In this document: positions 1-6,793 of the stretch, piece by piece
Layout: each line of letters begins with the position of its first letter
Numbering within the stretch: the stretch's first letter is position 1
DNA from: Candidatus Nitrosopelagicus sp.
GTDB lineage: Archaea; Thermoproteota; Nitrososphaeria; Nitrososphaerales; Nitrosopumilaceae
Direction: 5' to 3'
NCBI GenBank assembly: GCA_018691945.1
Contig: JABHJJ010000207.1
Coordinates: 1 to 25,808, forward strand
DNA length: 25,808 nucleotides
Position numbers and translations under genes: made by a program
Notes under the pieces: model-generated
Told to the model about the DNA's origin: nothing
What the model saw: only the letters and a program-made list of their open reading frames with translations
Database searches by the model: none

Positions 1-200
1 GGTTCAGGAATCCATAACATGAGAAATCCCAATTTTTGCATTTTTTTACCTGGTGCAGATGCACGATTTAATGCACCTAAGGATTGAGATGTTTTTTTGT
101 CATCAAGTTTTCCCATATCAGAGTACAAATCAGAACGTCTAGAAGCAGATTCCTTCATAAGTCGTAATTTTTCAATTTTGTCTCTAAGAGGATCAGCCAT
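1..200 (-). CDS. Small hypothetical protein, 3' part cut by window edge
   Basis: The frame starts with ATG at 200 and reads leftwards without a stop to the window edge, giving about 66 residues that begin MADPLRDKIEKLRLMKESAS. The visible part is a charged, probably helical N-terminus rich in Lys, Arg and Asp. From about residue 55 it turns hydrophobic (KLGFLMLWIPE), which could be the start of a membrane segment. A TATA-like stretch about 24-26 bp upstream on the minus strand (219-228) fits a leaderless start. It is divergent from the MntR-like regulator across 116 bp. I do not recognise the family and the C-terminus is missing. Confidence 0.6.
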   Translation of the reverse strand, partial: MADPLRDKIEKLRLMKESASRRSDLYSDMGKLDDKKTSQSLGALNRASAPGKKMQKLGFLMLWIPE

Positions 201-287
201 CTATTGTTATTTTGAAAAATATAGTTAACAGTCAGTGATCAAAATCTACTACGTCCAAGTCAAAATTTTGTCACAATAATTTTGAAT

Positions 288-298
288 TTATATAAAAG
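288..298 (+). promoter_or_regulatory. TATA box of the mntR-like gene
   Basis: A TTTATATAAAAG-type element is centred about 25 bp before the ATG at 317. That is the archaeal TATA-to-start-site distance, so the transcript probably begins at or next to the start codon. Confidence 0.65.
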
Positions 299-316
299 CA
301 ATTTCATATTGCCATA

Positions 317-778
317 ATGAAAAATAAGATTTCACGTAGATTAGATTCAATCAAAGCAGCGCATGAATCAGAGAAAGCAATTTCATCAAGAGTAGAAGAC
401 TATCTAGAAGTGATATCAGAATTAGTAGATATGAAGGGATATGCAGCAACACTTGATATTTCAAGATACATGAACGTTAGTGCCCCAAGCGTAACAAAAA
501 TGCTAAAAAAATTAGATGCTGATGGATATTTAATATACGAAAAATATTATGGAATTAATTTAACAGGAGAAGGTCAACGTATTGCGGACATAATAAAGCA
601 GAAACATGGAATTTTACTTGAATTTTTCGAGATTTTAGGAATTGGAAAGGAGATTGCAAATCAAGATGCAGAAGGAATAGAACATTATCTAAACCCAAAA
701 ACAATTAGACAGATTAGGAAATTTGTAACATTCTTCAAAGCAAATCCAAAAGTGCTTAACAGTTTTAATGAGTTTTAA
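317..778 (+). CDS. mntR: MntR/DtxR-family metal-dependent transcriptional regulator
   Basis: A 153-residue metal-sensing repressor of the DtxR superfamily, closest in appearance to the manganese sensor MntR. A winged helix-turn-helix spans about residues 24-92, with recognition region SAPSVTKMLKKLDADGYLIY, and is followed by a short dimerisation domain at about 93-145. From memory of the Bacillus subtilis MntR ligands (D8, E11, H77, E99, E102, H103), all six are present here as D28, E31, H97, E119, E122 and H123, each shifted by 20. This predicts a dinuclear Mn(II)-type site. There is no C-terminal SH3-like domain, as in MntR and unlike DtxR/IdeR. The basic N-terminal extension of about 20 residues is additional. 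The gene ends 14 bp inside the convergent PINA-like gene. No manganese transporter is adjacent, so the target is not shown by context. Confidence 0.85.
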   Translation: MKNKISRRLDSIKAAHESEKAISSRVEDYLEVISELVDMKGYAATLDISRYMNVSAPSVTKMLKKLDADGYLIYEKYYGINLTGEGQRIADIIKQKHGILLEFFEILGIGKEIANQDAEGIEHYLNPKTIRQIRKFVTFFKANPKVLNSFNEF

Positions 779-2237
779 GGAATATTTCCAGATTATCGTT
801 AGTGTTAACAAATCTAGAAAAACGTTTACCCTCGGTAGAACGTTTCAAGATTTTAATTTTACCTTTTTTGCCTATTCTAGATGAAAAAAGAAATTCATCG
901 TTTACAACAAAGCTTGCAATATTTCCAGTGTACTGTCTATCTACCTCAAATATCAATGCCATTCCAGATTCAGAAAAATCATACGATAAAGCCTGAGACG
1001 GAAGTTCTTGTTGCACCACATGCTCTTCAACATCAATGTGTAAACCAAGAGATTTTTCTAATTCTTGTATGGTTTTTCCAGCCTTACCAATCAATGATGG
1101 AATTGAATCTCTTGAAACAAAGACCTTGATTCTTCCAGGAGTGAGAAATTCAATTTTTGGGTGTGGATCAAATCTATATAATCTATCCAGAATTTTTTCT
1201 TCAGCTAAATGTTCAATACCAGATTTTTGTGAACCGTTTTCAGTTACAGGAATTATGATATTTTCCTCACCAAATGTATAGATTTCATATTCCAGAGTAT
1301 TTGTTTCAAAATCAGATATTTCAATTACAGGCCGAGCCAAGTCTTGTTCAACCATTCCAGATGGAACCTTTACCTTTAATTCCAAATCATAAACTTTGGA
1401 GATTCCTCCATCCTTTACATAAATGACAGTATCTAGTACATTTGGAATAATTCCAAGTTCAATTTTTCCAATAAATCTTTGAATTGCATCAATCGGAGTA
1501 TTTGCATGAACAACCCCAACCATACCAACACCAGTTAATCTAAGATCACTAAAAATTCTAAAATCTTCTCTTCGTCGGACCTCATCAAATATTGTGTAAT
1601 CAGGTCTTACAAGTAACAAAATATCAGCTGAGTTTTCAAAACTTCCATCCAATCTAGTATACTGAGTTACTCCAGGATCAACTTGTAAGTCACGTGGAGA
1701 TTCAAAAGTTTTTACAATATTTCCAGAGCGATTAAAGAAATTTGCAATTCCTGATGCTAGTGTACTTTTTCCAGAACCTGGAGCACCAGAGATTAGAATT
1801 CCTTCCGCTTGTTGTTCCAATCTTGACAATAGTTTCTCAGATAGATGATAATCCTCTAATGACATTTGTTTAATTGGATGAACTATTGTAATTTCTAAAA
1901 GTTCAGAAAATGGAGGTCTTGTGATGGCAATTCGATAATCTCTATACTGTATTACCAAAGCACCAGGTTTTGAGATTTCTGTATTACCAAGTGTTTCATC
2001 ATCAATTGATGCCAAAATTTGTGATGTTATAATTTCAAGATAGTCACGGTCAAGTGTTTTTGTATCTAATTCAACTAATTCGAAATTTCCAGGTTTTCCT
2101 TTTTTTCCAAGAGGTTTTTGATTTTCTTTTAGATGAATGCTCATTGTGGTAGGGTCAAAGAATTTCAGGAATTCCAAATCAGGAGTTTTTTCTCCATTAG
2201 TGACTAATTCTGATTCAGGTTTTTGTAAATCGCTCAT
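765..2237 (-). CDS. PINA-like ATPase with KH domain, lacking the PIN domain
   Basis: A 490-residue P-loop ATPase of the PilT/VirB11-like type found in archaeal PINA proteins, which are hexameric ATPases linked to Holliday-junction processing. The order is a conserved N-terminal ATPase-associated domain (about 20-140, with FFDPTTMSIHLKE and YRIAITRPPFSE), Walker A GAPGSGKST (151-159), a Walker B region ending DYTIFDEVR (213-221), an His-box-like VVHANTPIDAIQRF (242-255), a KH domain with GKAGKT (384-389), and a C-terminal basic tail of about 80 residues. Family members normally carry an N-terminal PIN nuclease domain. Here only about 20 residues precede the ATPase-associated domain and none resemble PIN. 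The ATG at 2237 has a TATA-like element at 2261-2270. It overlaps the convergent mntR-like gene by 14 bp. Confidence 0.85.
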   Translation of the reverse strand: MSDLQKPESELVTNGEKTPDLEFLKFFDPTTMSIHLKENQKPLGKKGKPGNFELVELDTKTLDRDYLEIITSQILASIDDETLGNTEISKPGALVIQYRDYRIAITRPPFSELLEITIVHPIKQMSLEDYHLSEKLLSRLEQQAEGILISGAPGSGKSTLASGIANFFNRSGNIVKTFESPRDLQVDPGVTQYTRLDGSFENSADILLLVRPDYTIFDEVRRREDFRIFSDLRLTGVGMVGVVHANTPIDAIQRFIGKIELGIIPNVLDTVIYVKDGGISKVYDLELKVKVPSGMVEQDLARPVIEISDFETNTLEYEIYTFGEENIIIPVTENGSQKSGIEHLAEEKILDRLYRFDPHPKIEFLTPGRIKVFVSRDSIPSLIGKAGKTIQELEKSLGLHIDVEEHVVQQELPSQALSYDFSESGMALIFEVDRQYTGNIASFVVNDEFLFSSRIGKKGKIKILKRSTEGKRFSRFVNTNDNLEIFLKTH

Positions 2238-2276
2238 AATTGCAATTTAGGCTAGGTTCTATTATGTATTCTTTTA

Positions 2277-2504
2277 ATGCGTAAAACATCCACACAACTT
2301 AAACAAATTATTCTCACAAAGCCAAACAAAAGAATTGTTTTAGATCGATTAGTAATGACGATTCAAGATAATCCTAATTTACAATTTCACTCAGATTGTA
2401 ATAATTATTTTGAATCGTTAAGAGAAAAAGGCGAAACAGATTTTGAGTTTGAAGATGAGTATTTCTTTACCATGCCTGCAATATCACAAATAAGTTTAGA
2501 TTAA
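2277..2504 (+). CDS. Small hypothetical protein (75 aa)
   Basis: A 75-residue frame with an ATG start and no recognised domain. The N-terminal half is basic (MRKTSTQLKQIILTKPNKRI) and the C-terminal half is acidic and aromatic (ETDFEFEDEYFFTMP). It has no signal peptide or membrane helix. It is divergent from the PINA-like gene by only 39 bp, so the two promoters must overlap; CAATTTAG at 2243-2250 is the best TATA candidate. The uracil-DNA glycosylase follows 28 bp later on the same strand. It is probably real because it fills the gap exactly, but no function can be assigned. Confidence 0.55.
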   Translation: MRKTSTQLKQIILTKPNKRIVLDRLVMTIQDNPNLQFHSDCNNYFESLREKGETDFEFEDEYFFTMPAISQISLD

Positions 2505-2532
2505 TTATTCAGTAGTTCCTCGAATCATAGAT

Positions 2533-3258
2533 ATGCACAAGCTAGATTCAATTGCAGAAAATATCAAAGTATGTGAAAAATGTAAGTTATGTGAAACACG
2601 AATAAAGGCGGTTCCAGGTAAGGGAAACTTTGATGCAGACGTAATTTTTGTAGGAGAAGCCCCAGGCAGAAATGAAGATATGCATGGAGAGCCATTTGTC
2701 GGCGCTGCAGGAAAAAGGCTTGATATGATTTTAGAAGATACGGGGATAGATAGAGAAGATGTCTATATCACAAATATTGTAAAATGTAGACCCCCAAAGA
2801 ATAGAGTTCCATCGAAACAAGAAGAAGAGGCATGTAATGACTTTATCAAACAGGAAATCGAAATAATTAATCCAAAGATTATCTGCATTATGGGCAATAC
2901 TGCATATGGTACACTTCTGGATGGAAAAGAGATAACAAAGAATCATGGGAAAATTGTAGAAAAAGATGGAAGGAAGTTTTTTGTGACATTTCATCCTGCT
3001 GCAACAATTTACAATCAAAAACTAGTTGATGAATTAAAAAATGATTTTAGAAGATTAGCAGAGTTTCTAGGAATGAATGATCAACCAAAACAGTATGAAG
3101 AAAGACGATGTGATTTCTGCATGGCTAAAACAAAACACGAGGTGGTGGTCATGCCAAAGGTGGTCACAAGAAAAAGAAGATGGCTCTACAAATGTACAGA
3201 ATGTAATCATGAAAGATGGCTTGTCCCATACAGAACAGTTGCAGAAAGTTTGTACTGA
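2533..3258 (+). CDS. Family-4 (Fe-S) uracil-DNA glycosylase with C-terminal zinc ribbon
   Basis: Removes uracil from DNA at the start of base excision repair. The family-4 core spans about residues 3-180. The four iron-sulfur cysteines fit C14, C17, C85 and C101. Catalytic motif A is GEAPGRNED (41-49) and the second active-site motif is HPAATIYN (154-161). After the core, about 60 extra residues carry two CxxC pairs (C193/C196 and C221/C224) with basic and aromatic residues between them, a typical zinc-ribbon pattern. Common family-4 enzymes are about 190-220 residues, so this 241-residue form is extended. A TATA-like ATTAATTATT at 2502-2511 lies 26 bp before the ATG. Its 3' end nearly touches the convergent collagen-like gene. 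Confidence 0.9.
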   Translation: MHKLDSIAENIKVCEKCKLCETRIKAVPGKGNFDADVIFVGEAPGRNEDMHGEPFVGAAGKRLDMILEDTGIDREDVYITNIVKCRPPKNRVPSKQEEEACNDFIKQEIEIINPKIICIMGNTAYGTLLDGKEITKNHGKIVEKDGRKFFVTFHPAATIYNQKLVDELKNDFRRLAEFLGMNDQPKQYEERRCDFCMAKTKHEVVVMPKVVTRKRRWLYKCTECNHERWLVPYRTVAESLY

Positions 3259-3262
3259 TTAT

Positions 3263-4534
3263 CTAATACAGATGACTTTGTAATTCAATTTGTTCTTCAG
3301 CAGACATGATGCCCTTTCTAACTAAAATGTCGAGCATATCTTTGAACAATTGTTTTTGCTCTTCAGACATTCCACCTTTGTTTCCTTTTTCTCCAGGTGG
3401 ACCAGGAGGACCACGAGGACCTTTTTCTCCCACAGGACCTTGTAGACCCTGTGAACCTTTGTCACCTGAAGGACCTTGTAGACCCTGTTTTCCTTGTTCA
3501 CCTTGTGGGCCTTGAATTCCTTGTGGACCACGAGGACCTTTGTCTCCAGTTAATCCAGGTGGACCTTGTTCACCTTGTGGACCAATAGTTCCACGATCAC
3601 CTTGTGGACCAGGAACACCAGTTAATCCTTTGTCACCAGGACGACCTTGTGGACCACGAGGACCTTTTTCTCCAATCGGCCCAGTAATTCCAATTTTTCC
3701 TTTTTCACCTTGTGGACCTTGTGGACCAGTTGGACCTTTTTCTCCCATTGGACCAGTAACTCCTTTGTCACCTCTTTCACCAACAGGACCGGGAACTCCT
3801 TTATCACCTTGAACACCAGGAGGACCAGTTGGACCTTTTTCTCCTTTGTCACCACGTAAACCAGTTAATCCTTTGTCACCTGAATGACCTTGTTGACCAG
3901 TTGGACCTTTGTCACCTGAAATTCCACGTCCGCCTTGTTCTCCTTTGTCACCTTTGTCACCAGTAAGACCTTTTTCACCTTTGTCACCTTTGTCACCTTT
4001 TGGACCAAGTGTACCTTTGTCACCTTTGTCACCTTTGTCACCAGTGACACCCTTATCACCACCAGTACCTTTTTCACCCGATGGACCTTTGTCACCTTTG
4101 TCACCTTTGTCACCTTCAGGACCAGGAGGACCAGGAGGACCTTTGTCACCTTGAAGAGATCGTGAAGATGGTTTTACTTTAGATGGTTTTGGATCAGATT
4201 TTGGTTTGTTAGGGAGTTGTCTCATTGTTTCAGGAACTTTAAATTCAAAAGAAGTTCCCACAGATGAAAATTGATCAACTAGAATTATCCAGACACTAGT
4301 GAATGTAGAAATTTTTTCAGGTAATGGATTTGATGAAGACCCCAAAGTAGCTTCAAAGTTTCCATTTTTAATATTAAGATGAGATTTTTCACGCCATAGT
4401 GGAAGAAATGATTTTTGTGCAATTTGTTCACCAGAAGGTTTTGCTTCAGTGATAGCAAATTCAACTTCAAAAACACCATTTTTTTGTGTGTAAGGTGATT
4501 GGCCTCTAACAGAAATGTGGTCAGATGAAGACAT
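3263..4534 (-). CDS. Collagen-like protein with 87 uninterrupted Gly-X-Y triplets
   Basis: A 423-residue protein in three parts. Residues 1-108 form a small, mostly beta-looking N-terminal domain of unknown family ([20 protein letters not shown] onward). Residues 109-128 are a Lys/Pro/Ser linker. Residues 129-389 are Gly-X-Y without a single break: glycine at every third position from G129 to G387. Residues 390-423 are a short, probably helical cap ([18 protein letters not shown]). The triplets are dominated by G-D-K, G-E-K, G-P-x and G-x-Q. Adjacent KGD and KGE steps are the arrangement that stabilises triple helices by inter-chain Lys-Asp/Glu pairs in the absence of hydroxyproline. I see no signal peptide and no transmembrane helix. 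The ATG at 4534 lies 26 bp from a TATA box (4553-4566). It is divergent from the TPR gene. The role is unknown; an adhesive, surface or structural function is only inference. Confidence 0.9.
   Translation of the reverse strand: MSSSDHISVRGQSPYTQKNGVFEVEFAITEAKPSGEQIAQKSFLPLWREKSHLNIKNGNFEATLGSSSNPLPEKISTFTSVWIILVDQFSSVGTSFEFKVPETMRQLPNKPKSDPKPSKVKPSSRSLQGDKGPPGPPGPEGDKGDKGDKGPSGEKGTGGDKGVTGDKGDKGDKGTLGPKGDKGDKGEKGLTGDKGDKGEQGGRGISGDKGPTGQQGHSGDKGLTGLRGDKGEKGPTGPPGVQGDKGVPGPVGERGDKGVTGPMGEKGPTGPQGPQGEKGKIGITGPIGEKGPRGPQGRPGDKGLTGVPGPQGDRGTIGPQGEQGPPGLTGDKGPRGPQGIQGPQGEQGKQGLQGPSGDKGSQGLQGPVGEKGPRGPPGPPGEKGNKGGMSEEQKQLFKDMLDILVRKGIMSAEEQIELQSHLY
3368..4150 (-). repeat. Nine-base periodic coding repeat of the collagen-like gene
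   Basis: The stretch is 783 bp, exactly 87 units of 9 bp, encoding Gly-X-Y. On the plus strand units such as CCTTTGTCA recur, with near-perfect tandem runs around 3944-3962, 3975-3999 and 4014-4040. The homogeneity suggests growth by slippage or unequal exchange. Confidence 0.9.
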
Positions 4535-4552
4535 GATCGTTTCTTTGAATAT

Positions 4553-4566
4553 CTTGTATTTAATTA
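4553..4566 (-). promoter_or_regulatory. TATA box of the collagen-like gene
   Basis: Read on the minus strand this is CTAATTAAATACAAG-like, centred about 26 bp before the ATG at 4534, which predicts a leaderless transcript. Confidence 0.6.
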
Positions 4567-4575
4567 GATTTTCGA

Positions 4576-4605
4576 GCCTATTAGGCGTAATTCCATCGCT
4601 AATGG
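4576..4605. promoter_or_regulatory. Dyad symmetries between the collagen-like and TPR promoters
   Basis: Two inverted repeats sit between the two TATA boxes: GCCTA-T-TAGGC (4576-4586) and CCAT-CGCTA-ATGG (4593-4605). Their place just upstream of both core promoters is where archaeal regulators bind. No regulator can be named from the sequence. Confidence 0.35.
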
Positions 4606-4610
4606 CAGGT

Positions 4611-4621
4611 TGATATTTATC
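4611..4621 (+). promoter_or_regulatory. TATA box of the TPR gene
   Basis: TGATATTTATC is centred about 27 bp upstream of the ATG at 4645, which fits a leaderless or nearly leaderless transcript. Confidence 0.5.
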
Positions 4622-4644
4622 CGATAAATGTAAGAATTTACTTC

Positions 4645-5751
4645 ATGAAGAATGAAAAAAAAGACACATCTCTTAGTAAAAAAGAAGAGACGGGGTTAAC
4701 TAATGTAAATTATCAACGAGATAGACTTTTCAAAAAAGGTATCAATTTCATGGCAGATGAAAAATTAGAAGAAGCAGTAAGAAATTTTGAGATGATACTC
4801 AGAACAGATCCAAATGATGTGGAAGTGATGCTCAAACTAGGATATTCAAGATTCCATTTAGACGACTATTCAGAAGCAATGAGAGTTTATGATAAGATCT
4901 TAGATATTGATATAACGAATCCAGAAGCATGGAATCTCAAATCACTAGTAAATTATGAAAAAAAGAACTATGCAAAAGCATTGGATTGCGTAGAAAAAGC
5001 AATAGACTCAGACCCAACATATGGAATGGCATGGTATAACAAAGGATGTTATCTTTCAATGTTAAATCAAGTACCAGATTCGCTAGAAGCACTAAAACGT
5101 TCAATTGAGATTGATGTTAAAAATGCAAGAAAAGCGGTAAAAGACAAAGACTTTGTAAATGTAAGATCAGAAGAGGGATTCAAACGAATTATTGAGGTTG
5201 TATTAATTGAATCATTACGACAAGGATATCACACAATTGGAGCAATTGTATGGACTACATTCCTAGGAAAAGAAGATACGATCAAAGGATTAGATGAATT
5301 AATCTTGAAAGGAGTTGTTATTAAAAGTGAAAAGAGACAGGGATTTAATCAGATTATACCTATTTATGATTTGGTTCCAGATGTCGCAAAAAAAATTGGT
5401 GCAAAGAGACGTGGACTACTTGGACCAAAAGAGATTGGAAAAGTTCCAACACCTGTTAAAAATCTCAAAGAAATTGGATTAGCAATTCAAACAACAAGGA
5501 CTGCAATAGAAAACGAAGATACTGAAAAAACAGTTGACAGTTTTGATGTATTTATAAATCCAGGAAAATGTGGACAGCAGATGATTGAAGAGTTTTTAGA
5601 CGAACATAGAGAGATTAGATTATACAAAATTAGATTAGATGACAAAGGTAAGGATTATCTAATTGATAATAAAAAGAAGATGCTTGAATTATTTGAAACA
5701 ATAGAAATGCAAGTTACAAAAAAATTACGAGCTAGTGTTACGCAGAATTAA
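4645..5751 (+). CDS. TPR-repeat protein with a C-terminal domain of unknown function
   Basis: A 368-residue soluble protein. After a charged N-terminus (about 1-24), four tetratricopeptide repeats can be followed at about 25-57, 59-91, 93-125 and 127-158, with usual signature positions such as A44, G66-Y67, A78, P93-W96, A110, P124, W130-N132-G134 and P144. TPRs form a helical scaffold for protein-protein contacts. The remaining 200 residues are not TPR. The stretch ESLRQGYHTIGAIVWTTFLG followed by LDELILKGVVIKSEKRQG (about 189-239) could be a winged-helix-like element, but this is a guess from pattern alone. It is divergent from the collagen-like gene, sharing a 110-bp intergenic region, and ends directly against the convergent 68-residue gene. 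The partner is unknown. Confidence 0.8.
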   Translation: MKNEKKDTSLSKKEETGLTNVNYQRDRLFKKGINFMADEKLEEAVRNFEMILRTDPNDVEVMLKLGYSRFHLDDYSEAMRVYDKILDIDITNPEAWNLKSLVNYEKKNYAKALDCVEKAIDSDPTYGMAWYNKGCYLSMLNQVPDSLEALKRSIEIDVKNARKAVKDKDFVNVRSEEGFKRIIEVVLIESLRQGYHTIGAIVWTTFLGKEDTIKGLDELILKGVVIKSEKRQGFNQIIPIYDLVPDVAKKIGAKRRGLLGPKEIGKVPTPVKNLKEIGLAIQTTRTAIENEDTEKTVDSFDVFINPGKCGQQMIEEFLDEHREIRLYKIRLDDKGKDYLIDNKKKMLELFETIEMQVTKKLRASVTQN

Positions 5752-5958
5752 TTAGGTCATAGATTCTTTTTCTTTTTTTATGATTGGAATGCCATCAATG
5801 ACTGATAAGTCATCTTCCTCATAGACAGTGTGCCAACGTCCATTATGAGGGAGTAAATTGTTTAATTCCTGAATTTTTTTATTTGTTGGTTTTTTGTTAA
5901 GCAAAGCCCCCCATTTCATATCTGGGACTTTTGGCATTATGTCGTTAATATCTTTCAT
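5752..5958 (-). CDS. Small hypothetical protein (68 aa)
   Basis: A 68-residue soluble frame starting MKDINDIMPKVPDMKWGALL, Lys- and Pro-rich, with no cysteine, signal peptide or membrane helix. A clear TATA element on the minus strand (5983-5994, TTTTATATAC) lies about 30 bp before the ATG, so the gene has its own promoter behind the rhodanese gene. Its stop codon abuts the stop of the convergent TPR gene (5751/5752). No family was recognised. The good promoter and exact packing make it likely to be a real gene. Confidence 0.65.
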   Translation of the reverse strand: MKDINDIMPKVPDMKWGALLNKKPTNKKIQELNNLLPHNGRWHTVYEEDDLSVIDGIPIIKKEKESMT

Positions 5959-5982
5959 CTTTATAATTAATTTTTAGTTTTT

Positions 5983-5994
5983 GTATATAAAATC
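5983..5994 (-). promoter_or_regulatory. TATA box of the 68-aa gene
   Basis: The minus-strand element GATTTTATATAC is centred about 30 bp upstream of the ATG at 5958. Confidence 0.55.
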
Positions 5995-5995
5995 A

Positions 5996-6793
5996 TCATT
6001 CGGCTGAAAGATCCCAATAATTAGCATTTTCTTGTTTATCAATTGGCTTTTCAAGACTTTTCCATTCCTTAAAAGAATGAACATATAATTTGACATTGGG
6101 CAATCCTACAGACTTTAGAGCATAATATGCAAGACCAGATAGAGTCCCTACACTTCCACAATATGTGATTATTTCAGCATCCTCGGAAATTCCTCTGTTT
6201 TTGAGAAGATTTTTCATTCCTTCTTTAGTTCTCAGAATTTTTCCATCTGTTGCAAGTGTCCTGTATGGGATATTTATTGCACCTGGAATGTGCTGTTCCA
6301 GATAATTTAATCGTTCACGATTATCAATAATTATAACATTTTTGTTTTCTTTTACTTTTTCAAGATATTCTGCAGTAGCCATTATGTCTTTATTCTCTTT
6401 GATAGAGTGTGTAGCAGATTCAATTTCAGGAACTTCAGTTGAGATTTCATATCCAAGAGCCTTCCATTGAGAAAATGTTACATCAAGCAATTTTGCATCT
6501 TTATGTCCAATGTATTGTAATGCCCAAACAACTCTTGATGATAATGCACCAAATGTATCATCATAAATGACTACAGAGGTTTCATCAGATATTCCCAAGT
6601 CCTGTGCAATCTTTTGTATAGATTCTACACTATCATCTGCAAGAAGTTTTGCTAATGGGAGATTTACTGCATTTGTGATATGACCTAGTTGATAGTCTTG
6701 TTCTCGTCTTACATCAACAATTCGAATTGAATTGTCTTTAATTTTTTCACGAAGAATTTTTGAATCAATTATAGACATACTAGAATTATTCAT
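5996..6793 (-). CDS. Tandem-rhodanese sulfurtransferase
   Basis: A two-domain rhodanese (thiosulfate/3-mercaptopyruvate sulfurtransferase type) that moves sulfane sulfur through a cysteine persulfide. The N-terminal, inactive domain covers about residues 6-120. Its active-site position reads YDDTFGALSS, with Asp where the cysteine would be. The C-terminal, catalytic domain covers about 137-253, with loop YCGSVGTLSG carrying the catalytic Cys212. The domain entries IVDVRREQDYQLGHI and IIIDNRERLNYLEQHIPGA are typical. The start at 6793 was chosen because its ATG overlaps the TGA of the upstream reductase gene (ATGA). An in-frame ATG at 6802 and one at 6778 are alternatives. The coupling suggests that it works with the sulfite reductase product. 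Confidence 0.88.
   Translation of the reverse strand: MNNSSMSIIDSKILREKIKDNSIRIVDVRREQDYQLGHITNAVNLPLAKLLADDSVESIQKIAQDLGISDETSVVIYDDTFGALSSRVVWALQYIGHKDAKLLDVTFSQWKALGYEISTEVPEIESATHSIKENKDIMATAEYLEKVKENKNVIIIDNRERLNYLEQHIPGAINIPYRTLATDGKILRTKEGMKNLLKNRGISEDAEIITYCGSVGTLSGLAYYALKSVGLPNVKLYVHSFKEWKSLEKPIDKQENANYWDLSAE

Noticed and set aside
881..1281. Short plus-strand open frames inside the PINA-like gene.
   Set aside because: They are out-of-frame shadows without promoter, family resemblance or consistent codon use.
3368..4150. CRISPR-like or satellite repeat array.
   Set aside because: Units are 9 bp with no spacers and encode Gly-X-Y in frame throughout.
3306..4165. Long plus-strand open frames antisense to the collagen-like gene, rich in Pro-Gly-Pro or Thr-Phe patterns.
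   Set aside because: They are products of the 9-bp periodicity: any frame across such a repeat stays open. The minus-strand frame has flanking non-repeat domains and a promoter.
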